Origin: Brevibacterium sp. HMSC07C04 | GTDB taxonomy: Bacteria; Actinomycetota; Actinomycetes; Actinomycetales; Brevibacteriaceae | Reading direction: 5' to 3' | Length of the DNA: 64,000 nt | Assembly (NCBI RefSeq): GCF_001815905.1 | Contig: NZ_KV823244.1 | Location: forward strand, 140,038-204,037 | In this document: positions 30,621-38,855 of the stretch, one piece after another | Layout of the letters: the number at the start of each line of letters is the position of its first letter | How positions within the stretch are numbered: position 1 is the stretch's first letter | Made by a program: the position numbers and the translations under genes | Notes under the pieces: model-generated | Database searches by the model: none | What the model saw: only the letters and a program-made list of their open reading frames with translations | Told to the model about the DNA's origin: nothing

Positions 30621-33248
30621 GTGAGCACCAAGAGACTTCTTCTGATTGACGGTCATTCCCTTGCCTACCGGGCCTACTTTGCTCTGCCGCCGGAGAACTT
30701 CTCAACGGCTGACGGTCAGACCACGAACGCTGTTTTCGGCTTTGCCAGAATGCTGCTGACCGCCGTCAATTCGCTCGAACCCACTCACGTGGCCGTGGCG
30801 TTCGACCTGGGTCGGCAGACCTTTCGGCTCGAAGAGTACCCGGAGTACAAAGCCGGTCGGGCAAAGACTCCGGAGGACTTTCACGGTCAGGTGGACCTCA
30901 TCAAGGACATGCTCACCGCCTTCGGCGTCCCGGTCATCACTCGGGAGGGGTACGAGGCGGATGACCTCCTGGCCTCGCTGGCTCGCCGGGGTGCGGGGGA
31001 GGGCTATGACACCCTCATCGCATCGGGTGACAAAGACTCCTTCCAGTTGGCTGATGACAACATCACAATCATGTACCCCAAACGGGGTTTCACCGATCTG
31101 CAGCACATGACGCCGCAGGCAGTGGAAGACAAGTACGGTGTCACTCCGGCGAACTACCGGGGCCTTGCCGCGCTCGTGGGCGAAAAGGCGGACAATCTGC
31201 CCGGCGTGCCCGGGGTGGGCGAGAAGACGGCCGCAAAGTGGCTGACCAAGTACGGTGACCTTCCCTCGATCATCGACAACGCTGAGGACGTCGGCGGCAA
31301 GGTCGGGCAGAGCCTGCGCGATCACATTGCGGATGTCGAACGCAACTACCGCCTCAACAGGCTCATCGACGACCTTGATATCCCGCTGGATCTTGCTGAT
31401 GCAGCTCTGGGCCGCGGCAGCGCCGAAGAGATCACCGAGCTGTTCGACGCGCTCGAATTCCGTCAGCTGGCAGCAGAAATCGGGCCATTCCTCGGCGGCG
31501 GGGAAATCCCTGCGCCCACCGGGAGCGAAGCTCCCGCTCCACAGAAGACCGACAGCATCCGCGCTGTTGCGGAAGCCGCTGCTGGCTGTGTCCTGGGTGT
31601 GGACGTCGATCTCGACACGCCCGACCGCCTGGGCTTTGCCGCAGGTGACAGCGCGTGGCTTATTGACCTGAGCACTCTCAGCCCGGATGCCCAACAGCAG
31701 CTGTCGGCCCTTCTGACTGAGCATCCGCAGATTGCAATGCACGACGCCAAACCGCAGATCAAAGCTTTAGCCGACAACGGTCTTCGGGTGAGCGTGTGGA
31801 CGGACACGGAGCTTGCCGCCTACCTGCTGACACCGGACGCGCGCGGCTATGACCTCGAAGAACTTGCCCAGAGCCGTGCTGGCATCGCTGCGGCTGAGCC
31901 CGACGGAAACGCCGGCACTCTGCTGGAGAACACGAATGATGAAGCAGCGGCCAGAAAGGCTTTTCTCGCATCCCGCCTGGCCCCGATTCTGCGGGAGCAG
32001 CTCGACGAGTACAGCCAGCTTGCAGTTCTCGACGACATCGAGATGCCCGCGCAGGCGGTCCTGGCAGCGATGGAGCGAATCGGCATCAACATCGACTCCA
32101 CGCAGCTGCAGAACCTCATTGACGAGTTCGGGCGCGAAGCCGACCAGAGCGCCGAAGACGCCTACAGTGCCATCGGCCACACCGTGAACCTGGGTTCGCC
32201 CAAACAGCTGCAGACCGTGCTCTTCGACGAACTCGACATGCCGAAGACCAAGAAGACGAAGACCGGCTACACCACCAACGCCGATGCTCTGCACGATCTG
32301 TTCCGCAGAACCCAGCACCCTTTCTTGGAGCACCTGTTGGCTCACCGCGAACGCATCAAGCTCAAGCAGACGGTTGTGGGTCTGAAGAAGGAGATCGCTG
32401 ACGACGGGCGGATTCACACCACCTACCTGCAGACGATGACCGCAACCGGCAGATTGAGCTCAAAAGACCCCAATCTGCAGAACATACCGGTCCGCACCGA
32501 TTCGGGCCGGAGAATCCGCGGTGTATTCACGGCCGATGCCGATGCGGGCTTTACGGACCTTATGAGCGCTGACTATTCGCAGATCGAAATGCGGATCATG
32601 GCTCACCTGTCCGGTGACGAAGCGCTCATCGAGGCATTCCGCGCCGGTGAGGACCTGCACTCCTTCGTGGCCGGCCAGGTTTTTCAGATCCCGGTTGAGG
32701 ATGTCAGTCGGCAACAGCGCGAAAAGGTCAAGGCCATGTCCTACGGGCTGGTCTACGGTTTGTCGGCCTACGGGCTGTCGAATCAGCTGGGCATCAGCCC
32801 GACCGAAGCGTCGGATCTCATGGCCGAGTACTTCTCGCGTTTCGGTGCGGTGAAGAAGTACCTTGACGGTTCGGTCGAAGAAGCTCGCCAGAGGGGCTAC
32901 ACCCAGACAATGTACGGTCGCCGTCGCTATCTGCCGGCACTGCAGTCCTCCAGCCGCCCACAGCGCGAAATGGCCGAGCGGGCGGCTCTCAACAGTCCTA
33001 TCCAGGGAACTGCGGCGGACATTATGAAGATCGCAATGTTCCGCATTGCCGACGCCCTTGCCGAGGCGGATCTCGCCTCGCGCATTCTCCTGCAGGTGCA
33101 CGATGAAGTGATTGTCGAGTGCGCCGCCGGAGAGTTCGACAGCCTCGAGAAGATTGTGGTCGATACGATGCGCGATGCCGCTGAGCTCAGCGTTCCCCTT
33201 GACGTCAATGTGGGCCGAGGGCCGGACTGGCAGTCCGCGGCTCACTGA
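30621..33248 (+). CDS. polA: DNA polymerase I, proofreading site degenerate
   Basis: 875-residue repair and Okazaki-fragment polymerase. The N-terminal 5'-3' exonuclease (about 1-290) shows LLIDGHSLAYRAYFA, GYEADDLLASLA and GVPGVGEKTA. The middle 3'-5' exonuclease domain is present but its acidic motifs are lost: the DxE of motif I reads DVD, the NxxxD of motif II reads DAKPQ, and no YxxxD is found. The polymerase domain has motif A DYSQIEMRIMAH, motif B RQQREKVKAMSYGLVYG and motif C QVHDEVIVE. Proofreading is therefore probably absent, as in other actinobacterial PolA. Start is GTG at 30621. Confidence 0.97.
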   Translation: MSTKRLLLIDGHSLAYRAYFALPPENFSTADGQTTNAVFGFARMLLTAVNSLEPTHVAVAFDLGRQTFRLEEYPEYKAGRAKTPEDFHGQVDLIKDMLTAFGVPVITREGYEADDLLASLARRGAGEGYDTLIASGDKDSFQLADDNITIMYPKRGFTDLQHMTPQAVEDKYGVTPANYRGLAALVGEKADNLPGVPGVGEKTAAKWLTKYGDLPSIIDNAEDVGGKVGQSLRDHIADVERNYRLNRLIDDLDIPLDLADAALGRGSAEEITELFDALEFRQLAAEIGPFLGGGEIPAPTGSEAPAPQKTDSIRAVAEAAAGCVLGVDVDLDTPDRLGFAAGDSAWLIDLSTLSPDAQQQLSALLTEHPQIAMHDAKPQIKALADNGLRVSVWTDTELAAYLLTPDARGYDLEELAQSRAGIAAAEPDGNAGTLLENTNDEAAARKAFLASRLAPILREQLDEYSQLAVLDDIEMPAQAVLAAMERIGINIDSTQLQNLIDEFGREADQSAEDAYSAIGHTVNLGSPKQLQTVLFDELDMPKTKKTKTGYTTNADALHDLFRRTQHPFLEHLLAHRERIKLKQTVVGLKKEIADDGRIHTTYLQTMTATGRLSSKDPNLQNIPVRTDSGRRIRGVFTADADAGFTDLMSADYSQIEMRIMAHLSGDEALIEAFRAGEDLHSFVAGQVFQIPVEDVSRQQREKVKAMSYGLVYGLSAYGLSNQLGISPTEASDLMAEYFSRFGAVKKYLDGSVEEARQRGYTQTMYGRRRYLPALQSSSRPQREMAERAALNSPIQGTAADIMKIAMFRIADALAEADLASRILLQVHDEVIVECAAGEFDSLEKIVVDTMRDAAELSVPLDVNVGRGPDWQSAAH

Positions 33249-33261
33249 CGCGGCGCTCATG

Positions 33262-33298
33262 CGGCTGTGGTCTCACCCGAAAAGTGGGGCCACAGCCG
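33262..33298. terminator. Hairpin between convergent polA and methyltransferase
   Basis: A 9-bp perfect stem (CGGCTGTGG, 33262-33270, with 33290-33298) and a loop holding a CCC/GGG pair. It fills the 57-base gap between two converging genes and may stop transcription both ways. No T-run. Confidence 0.55.
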
Positions 33299-33305
33299 TA
33301 CTGAG

Positions 33306-34142
33306 TCACTGTGCCAAGCGGGTGGAGAAGATCGCGGTGCCGGGCATGAGCTTGCCGCGCAGGGGGGACCATCCGCCCCACGAGGTTTCGTTGTCTTCGG
33401 GCCATTCGGGTTCGGTGAGCTTTTCCAGTGTGAAGCCGGCTCCGTGGATCAGTGAGATCCAGTCGCCCAGAGTGCGGTGGTGTTCTGCGTAGACCGGATT
33501 TCCCTGTTCGTCGAGTTCGACATAGGGGGTGCGGTCGAAATAGGAGTATTCGACGCACAGGCCGTCTTCGCCGGGCAGATCAGGGAATATCCAACGCAGA
33601 GGATGGGTGACGGAGAATACCCACCGACCGCCGGGGCGCAGAACGCGCGCGGTTTCAGCAAGCACCTTTTCGGCGTCTTTGACAAAGGGGAGGGCACCGT
33701 AGGACGAAAAGGCAATGTCAAATGAGCCCGAGGGGAACGGCAGCTGGCGGGCATCTGCCAGCAGGAACGTCGGCGGGGTGGCGGAGTCGCTCAGCGGGTT
33801 TTCCCTGGAGAGTCGGGCGGCCTGTTCGAGCATGCCGGACGATACATCGCATCCGGTGACGATTCCGCCCTGTTCTGCAACCCAGCGCGAACACTGCCCG
33901 GCCCCGCAGCCGATCTCGAGCACCTGTCTGCGCGCAACATCGCCGAGCAGGTTGACGTCGTCTTCGTTAACCCCTTCTGGACACCAGATGAATTCTTTGG
34001 CACCGAGAAAAGAGCCGTGCTCGGCCAGGTAGTCCTCCGCGGAGTTGTCCCAGTAGGTGCGATTGGCCCGAACAGAGGCCTCCTCGTCGATCGGAAAGTA
34101 TCCGCCGGAGATGATGCTGGGGTAGCCGTCAGACGTGCTCAT
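33306..34142 (-). CDS. Class I SAM-dependent methyltransferase
   Basis: 278-residue cytosolic methyltransferase of the UbiE/COQ5-like group. The SAM-binding loop VLEIGCGAGQCSRW is at about 74-87, followed by the acidic GCDVSSGMLEQA, and by FDIAFSSYGALPFV as motif IV. The segment RTYWDNSAEDYLAEHG before the SAM loop is typical of actinobacterial members. GGAAG lies just before the ATG. Its neighbours polA (convergent) and rpsA (divergent) tell nothing about substrate. The 191 bases upstream, shared with rpsA, are AT-richer than the coding sequence but show no promoter I can place with confidence. Confidence 0.88.
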   Translation of the reverse strand: MSTSDGYPSIISGGYFPIDEEASVRANRTYWDNSAEDYLAEHGSFLGAKEFIWCPEGVNEDDVNLLGDVARRQVLEIGCGAGQCSRWVAEQGGIVTGCDVSSGMLEQAARLSRENPLSDSATPPTFLLADARQLPFPSGSFDIAFSSYGALPFVKDAEKVLAETARVLRPGGRWVFSVTHPLRWIFPDLPGEDGLCVEYSYFDRTPYVELDEQGNPVYAEHHRTLGDWISLIHGAGFTLEKLTEPEWPEDNETSWGGWSPLRGKLMPGTAIFSTRLAQ

Positions 34143-34333
34143 ACACTTCCATCCTCATTAAGCAGCGGGCTGTCTATTCTAAAGCGACTCAATGGATGTT
34201 ACGCTTGATCATTGTGTAATGCTTGCGTCGCTCTGCTCGCCCGCGTACACACAATAATCTGTCCATATCAACACGAGCTCCGGACCGAGCAGCCCGCCCG
34301 GACCGGATAATCCAAATCGGAGTCCCTAACTTT

Positions 34334-35812
34334 ATGACCACTACCACGCCGGACGCGGCGAACACCAAGCAGGTCGCTGTCGACGACATCGGATCTGCGG
34401 AAGATTTCCTCGCGGCAGTCGACGAAACCATCAAGTACTTCAACGACGGCGACATCGTTGAAGGCACAGTCGTCAAGGTTGACCGCGACGAAGTCCTGGT
34501 CGACATCGGATACAAGACGGAAGGCGTCATCCTTTCGCGCGAACTGTCGATCAAGCACGACGTCGACCCCTCTGAGGTTGTCGAAGTCGGGGATCCGATC
34601 GAAGCACTCGTGCTGACGAAGGAAGACAAAGACGGACGCCTGATGCTCTCGAAGAAGCGCGCACAGTACGAGCGCGCTTGGGGCGACATCGAAAAGATCA
34701 AGGAAGACGACGGCGTCGTCACCGGTTCGGTCATCGAAGTCGTCAAGGGCGGCCTCATCGTCGACATCGGACTGCGCGGCTTCCTGCCTGCTTCGCTTGT
34801 GGAAATGCGCCGCGTGCGCGACCTCACGCCGTACATCGGCCAGGAAGTCGAAGCCAAGATCATCGAGCTCGACAAGAACCGCAACAACGTCGTTCTGTCG
34901 CGCCGCGCATGGCTGGAAGAAACCCAGTCGGCCGTCCGCCACGACTTCCTGCAGACCCTGCAGAAGGGCCAGGTGCGCCCCGGTGTCGTGTCGTCGATCG
35001 TCAACTTCGGTGCATTCGTGGACCTGGGCGGAGTCGACGGACTCGTCCACGTGTCCGAACTGTCCTGGAAGCACATCGACCACCCCTCCGAGGTCGTCGC
35101 AGTCGGCGACGAGGTCACGGTGGAGGTTCTCGATGTCGACATGGACCGCGAACGCGTTTCACTGTCGCTCAAGGCCACCCAGGAAGACCCGTGGCAGCAC
35201 TTTGCTCGGACTCACGTCATCGGCCAGATCGTGCCCGGCAAGGTCACCAAGCTCGTTCCGTTCGGTGCGTTCGTTCGCGTCGAAGACGGCATCGAAGGTC
35301 TCGTTCACATCTCCGAGCTCGCCGTTCGGCACATCGACCTGCCCGAGCAGGTCGTGTCGGTTGACGAAACCATCTATGTCAAGGTCATTGACATCGACCT
35401 GGACCGCCGCCGCATCTCGCTGTCGCTCAAGCAGGCTAACGAAGGTGTCGACCCGGACGCCGAGGAATTCCTCGACCCGGCTCTGTACGGCATGCTCCAG
35501 GAGTACGACGAAGACGGCAACTACAAGTACCCCGAAGGCTTCGACCCCGAAACCCAGGAATGGATGGAAGGCTACGAAGCACAGCGCGAAGAATGGGAGC
35601 AGCAGTATGCTGCAGCCCAGGAGCGCTGGGAAGAGCACAAGAAGCAGGTTGCGCGCGCAATCGCCGCCGACGCCGAGGCCGCCGCTCAGGCCGGCGACGA
35701 CGCCGCCGGTGCGGGCGCTTCGTTCAGCACGGAAGAATCGGCTGATGACGAAGGCACCCTCGCTTCGGACGAAGCTCTCGCCGCTCTGCGCGAGAAGCTC
35801 GCAGGCAGCTGA
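34334..35812 (+). CDS. rpsA: 30S ribosomal protein S1
   Basis: 492-residue RNA-binding protein that docks mRNA on the 30S subunit. Four S1 domains are visible, starting near residues 36, 120, 205 and 291 (for example GDIVEGTVVKVDRDEVLVDIG and GQVRPGVVSSIVNFGAFVDLGG). The last two are the best preserved, as in other actinobacteria. The C-terminus is acidic and rich in Glu, Gln and Ala. ATG at 34334 gives the usual N-terminus; a frame open further upstream to 34223 is Arg-rich and not protein-like. A strong hairpin follows the stop. Confidence 0.96.
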   Translation: MTTTTPDAANTKQVAVDDIGSAEDFLAAVDETIKYFNDGDIVEGTVVKVDRDEVLVDIGYKTEGVILSRELSIKHDVDPSEVVEVGDPIEALVLTKEDKDGRLMLSKKRAQYERAWGDIEKIKEDDGVVTGSVIEVVKGGLIVDIGLRGFLPASLVEMRRVRDLTPYIGQEVEAKIIELDKNRNNVVLSRRAWLEETQSAVRHDFLQTLQKGQVRPGVVSSIVNFGAFVDLGGVDGLVHVSELSWKHIDHPSEVVAVGDEVTVEVLDVDMDRERVSLSLKATQEDPWQHFARTHVIGQIVPGKVTKLVPFGAFVRVEDGIEGLVHISELAVRHIDLPEQVVSVDETIYVKVIDIDLDRRRISLSLKQANEGVDPDAEEFLDPALYGMLQEYDEDGNYKYPEGFDPETQEWMEGYEAQREEWEQQYAAAQERWEEHKKQVARAIAADAEAAAQAGDDAAGAGASFSTEESADDEGTLASDEALAALREKLAGS

Positions 35813-35823
35813 TCTCCTCTGAG

Positions 35824-37602
35824 ATGAAGCCGCGGCCACTCCCACGGGGAGGGGCCGCGGCTTCTGCTTTCCACATCAGAAAACTCGCTCCCTGGCTGAT
35901 CTACACTGCCGTCCTGGCCTGCTTGTCCGCGGTCGTCTACGCGGAGCTCTTCGGCGGCTTCGGCTCAAGAGTCTTTGCTGACAACGACGATTCGTCCCTC
36001 TTCATCTGGTGGATAGCCCACACGGCCGATGTTGTCGGCGGATGGCTGGGCAGACCCACCTTTGACAGTTCTCTGCTGTACACCACCGCAATGAACGCCC
36101 CAGACGGTGTCAACGGAGCGTGGAACACCTCGCTTGTCGGCATAGGCCTGCCGCTCGTGCCGATCACCTGGGCGTTTGGTCCGATCGTCAGCTACAACCT
36201 CGCCATCGTGTGCGCCCCGGTGGTGTCAGCCCTTGCGGCAGCGCTTCTCTGCCGACGCTTCACCGCTCATCTGCCCGCATTCTTCACCGGCGCCCTGTAC
36301 GGTTTCTCCACCTACACCATCGCCCAGTCTTCGGGCCACCTGAATCTGGCCAGCGCGGCCTTCCCGCCGTTGGTGGTGCTGCTGATGCTGCTCATTGCAC
36401 GCGACCGCCGTTGGACGGTGCCCTTCGGCATTGTTCTGGGCTGGCAGTTCTATATTTCAACTGAGCTGTTGGCGGGCACCTTGCTCGCAGTCCTCGTCTT
36501 CGCGGCTTCAGCAAGCATGTCGGCGTGGTCTCACGTTCGGGCCTCTGCGCCTGCTGTTGTTCGCCGAGGTGCAATCGCTGCGGTCATTGGGCTTGTCATA
36601 GCTGCGCCTCTGCTGTTCACCATGTGGTTCAGACCGAACGCTCCGCGGGAAGCCATCCGACCGCACGGGGTGTGGAACACCGATGTTCTCGATGCGGTCA
36701 CCCCGGGCCACTACACCCGAATCGGCGGGGGAGCGAAGCTGCCGCGGATCGAGCCGATTGACCCCTCGGAACTTGGCGGCTACCTGAGCGCACTGTGGCT
36801 TGTACTGTGTCTTATCGCCGTCATCGTGCTGTGGAAGCGAAGCCCAGCGGCCCGCACCGCTGCCCTGACCGGGGCTGGCGTGTGGGTTCTGTCCTTGGGC
36901 TCACCGGTGCTCTTAGGCGGCGAGCAGGTGCTGCCCCTAGGGCCGTTCCGGCTGGTGGAGCTTACACCCGTGCTTGGAAATATTCTTCCGATGCGGTTGA
37001 TGATCCATGTTGTGCTCGCCTGTTCTGTTCTGTCGGCGCTGGTGATGGAACGTGCGCGTGCTCTGCCGGTTCGCGCTCTGACCGGCGCTGGACTGGCCGG
37101 TGTCCTCGTATTGACAACCGCGGCCCCAGTTCCCGCGCGTGACCTCCACATCCCCGCGTTCTACACCCAGTCGATTCACGACACGATCCCAGCAGGATCG
37201 CTGGTCAAAACACTTCCCAGACCGCGGGCCTGGGCCTATCCTCGGGCAGACGAGGCGATGGTCTGGCAGGCCGTGTCCGGTATGCACTACCGCGAGGCCG
37301 GGGGCTACTTCATCGGCGGGCGCGACGACGCACCCGTAACCTATGCCGCGCCCGCCGATTCGCTGGATATCCTCCTAGAAGAAAAGCGCGGCGGTCCTGT
37401 GCCGAGTGCTGCAGAACTGCAAGACGGAGTCAGAGAGCTGTGCGGCGGGGGAGTTGACTACATCCTCATTGCCGACGACGGCTTCTACCTGCCGCAGTCA
37501 GCCCCGGACATCGCACAGGCCGTCGGCGAAGCCGCCGGTGTGACGCCTCAACATACAGGCGGGGTGTGGATGATCAAGCTGAACAAGGAGCAAGGATGCT
37601 GA
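35824..37602 (+). CDS. Polytopic membrane protein, possibly a GT-C glycosyltransferase
   Basis: 592-residue protein with about 10-11 membrane helices (roughly 22-430) and a soluble C-terminal domain (about 435-592). The first outer loop carries ADNDDSSLFIWW, an acidic pair placed like the catalytic Asp of GT-C glycosyltransferases that use polyprenyl-phosphate sugars. A mannosyl- or arabinosyltransferase-like role in cell envelope assembly is possible, but I recognise no specific family. ATG at 35824 has no ribosome site, and its first codons are covered by the hairpin behind rpsA; the next in-frame start (TTG 35923) would cut the first helix. It is coupled to coaE by a 7-base overlap. Confidence 0.7.
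   Translation: MKPRPLPRGGAAASAFHIRKLAPWLIYTAVLACLSAVVYAELFGGFGSRVFADNDDSSLFIWWIAHTADVVGGWLGRPTFDSSLLYTTAMNAPDGVNGAWNTSLVGIGLPLVPITWAFGPIVSYNLAIVCAPVVSALAAALLCRRFTAHLPAFFTGALYGFSTYTIAQSSGHLNLASAAFPPLVVLLMLLIARDRRWTVPFGIVLGWQFYISTELLAGTLLAVLVFAASASMSAWSHVRASAPAVVRRGAIAAVIGLVIAAPLLFTMWFRPNAPREAIRPHGVWNTDVLDAVTPGHYTRIGGGAKLPRIEPIDPSELGGYLSALWLVLCLIAVIVLWKRSPAARTAALTGAGVWVLSLGSPVLLGGEQVLPLGPFRLVELTPVLGNILPMRLMIHVVLACSVLSALVMERARALPVRALTGAGLAGVLVLTTAAPVPARDLHIPAFYTQSIHDTIPAGSLVKTLPRPRAWAYPRADEAMVWQAVSGMHYREAGGYFIGGRDDAPVTYAAPADSLDILLEEKRGGPVPSAAELQDGVRELCGGGVDYILIADDGFYLPQSAPDIAQAVGEAAGVTPQHTGGVWMIKLNKEQGC
35826..35864 (+). terminator. Strong hairpin after rpsA, inside the next reading frame
   Basis: Arms 35826-35837 and 35853-35864 form 12 perfect pairs; inside, CTCCC (35839-35843) pairs with GGGAG (35847-35851) around an ACG loop, leaving one mismatch. 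A TGCTTT stretch follows. It begins 14 bases after the rpsA stop and looks like its terminator, yet it covers codons 1-14 of the following gene. Confidence 0.65.
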
Positions 37603-38219
37603 AAATAGGTCTGACCGGCGGTATCGGAGCCGGAAAGTCAACTGCGGCAGCGCTGTTCAGAGCGCGGGGCGTACCCGTCATCGACTCGGACGCCGTTGCA
37701 CGCGAAGTTGTCGAACCCGGACAGCCCGCCCTGCGGGCACTGCGTGAGCGCTTCGGAGAGTCAGTTGTCAAGGACGGCGAACTGGACCGCGCTGAACTTG
37801 CTCGAATCGCATTTGTCGACGCCGAATCCACACGGGCCCTCAACGACATCATGCACCCGGCTATTGCACAGCGCACCGCTGAGCTGTTTGCCGAGCAGGC
37901 CGGAACCGGGACCGTCGTCCACGATGTTCCTCTGCTGGCTGAGAACAGCATGGAAGACGACTATGACCTTGTCGTCGTCGTCGACGTTCCCGCCGAAGTG
38001 CGCTTACAGCGGCTGGTGCAGCTGCGCGGAATGGACGAAGCTGATGCACGCCGGCGGATTCTCCGCCAGGCCTCAGACGATCAGCGCAAGTCAATCGCAG
38101 ATGTCGTTCTCGACAATTCCGGCACCCCCGAGGAATTCGAAGAGCGATTCGAAGAGGCCTTCCAAAGCGTGATCCAACCAGCCGCGCGCAAAGCCAGGGG
38201 CTCCCAGCCCGGCCGGTGA
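37596..38219 (+). CDS. coaE: Dephospho-CoA kinase
   Basis: Last step of CoA synthesis: phosphorylates the 3'-hydroxyl of dephospho-CoA. 207 residues. Walker A is GLTGGIGAGKST at the N-terminus, followed by PVIDSDAVAREVVEPG and HDVPLLAEN, both family marks. The ATG at 37596 is preceded by AAGGAG (37585-37590) and overlaps the membrane-protein stop; a longer frame to 37566 is not supported. There is no fusion to the GrpB-like domain that M. tuberculosis CoaE carries. Confidence 0.95.
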   Translation: MLKIGLTGGIGAGKSTAAALFRARGVPVIDSDAVAREVVEPGQPALRALRERFGESVVKDGELDRAELARIAFVDAESTRALNDIMHPAIAQRTAELFAEQAGTGTVVHDVPLLAENSMEDDYDLVVVVDVPAEVRLQRLVQLRGMDEADARRRILRQASDDQRKSIADVVLDNSGTPEEFEERFEEAFQSVIQPAARKARGSQPGR

Positions 38220-38285
38220 CAGCGTTCTGCTGCTGACTACCTCGTGAGTTCCGGGAAGCAGTGGGCGCGAGCCGTCCATGAGCAC

Positions 38286-38316
38286 AGAACAGCGCCGTCG
38301 ATGACGGCGCTGTTCT
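38286..38316. terminator. Hairpin terminator between coaE and osmC
   Basis: A perfect 14-bp stem (38286-38299 with 38303-38316) and a 3-base loop GAT. It lies 66 bases behind coaE and 17 bases behind the convergent osmC stop, so it may serve both. Confidence 0.7.
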
Positions 38317-38333
38317 TATGGCTCTCTGATCTT

Positions 38334-38762
38334 TTAGGCCATAGTGGCGCTGAGCGTGATCTTCACACCCGACAGCGCTTTTGCCGCCGGGCAGGTCTTC
38401 TTGGCCCGCTCAGCGAGTGTCTGGAAAGTCTTCTGCTCGATGCCCCCTGCGCGGCCGACAGTGACGAGGTGGATCTCCTTGATGCCCTTGACTGGGTCGA
38501 AGGTGACGTCGGCCCCCGTGGTGATCTGCTCGGGAGTGGCGCCCTCTTCAGCGACGATGTTGGCAAGCGCCATCGAAAAGCACGACGCAAGACCAGCTCC
38601 GATGAGCTCTTCGGGGCTTGTCACCTTGTCGACTTCGGTTTCGGCGCGGTTTGTCCAGTTGACGGTGAACGGGCCGATTCCGGCACTTTCCAGCGAAGCG
38701 GATCCTTCGCCGTCTGCCAGGTGGCCCTTCCAGGTGGCCTGTGCTTTTGTTACGCGGCTCAT
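38334..38762 (-). CDS. osmC: OsmC-family organic hydroperoxide reductase
   Basis: 142-residue thiol peroxidase of the OsmC/Ohr family that detoxifies organic peroxides. The two redox cysteines are Cys61 in GLASCFSMAL and Cys124 in KKTCPAAKAL. The central TSPEELIGAGLASC is a family hallmark and points to the OsmC rather than the Ohr branch. A GAGGAGG site lies upstream of the ATG. It is divergent from uvrB. No OhrR-type regulator is seen next to it. Confidence 0.92.
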   Translation of the reverse strand: MSRVTKAQATWKGHLADGEGSASLESAGIGPFTVNWTNRAETEVDKVTSPEELIGAGLASCFSMALANIVAEEGATPEQITTGADVTFDPVKGIKEIHLVTVGRAGGIEQKTFQTLAERAKKTCPAAKALSGVKITLSATMA

Positions 38763-38843
38763 TTTGCCTCCTCAGATTGGGGGTTCACTCCAACTCTATG
38801 TGCTCGGGCACCTCCAGCGCTCGTGGCCCACAGCCGTGCAGAG

Positions 38844-38849
38844 TAGCCT
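38844..38849 (+). promoter_or_regulatory. Candidate -10 box of a leaderless uvrB transcript
   Basis: TAGCCT is 6 bases before the ATG. No Shine-Dalgarno sequence and no LexA-type palindrome (TCGAACnnnnGTTCGA) is seen in the 93-base divergent gap. Confidence 0.45.
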
Positions 38850-38855
38850 GGATGC

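Noticed and set aside
34223-34333. N-terminal extension of rpsA
   Set aside because: The added residues are Arg-rich and unlike S1; ATG at 34334 gives the normal N-terminus.
38763-38855. SOS (LexA) box before uvrB
   Set aside because: No palindrome of the TCGAAC-n4-GTTCGA type is present in the divergent region or before uvrA.
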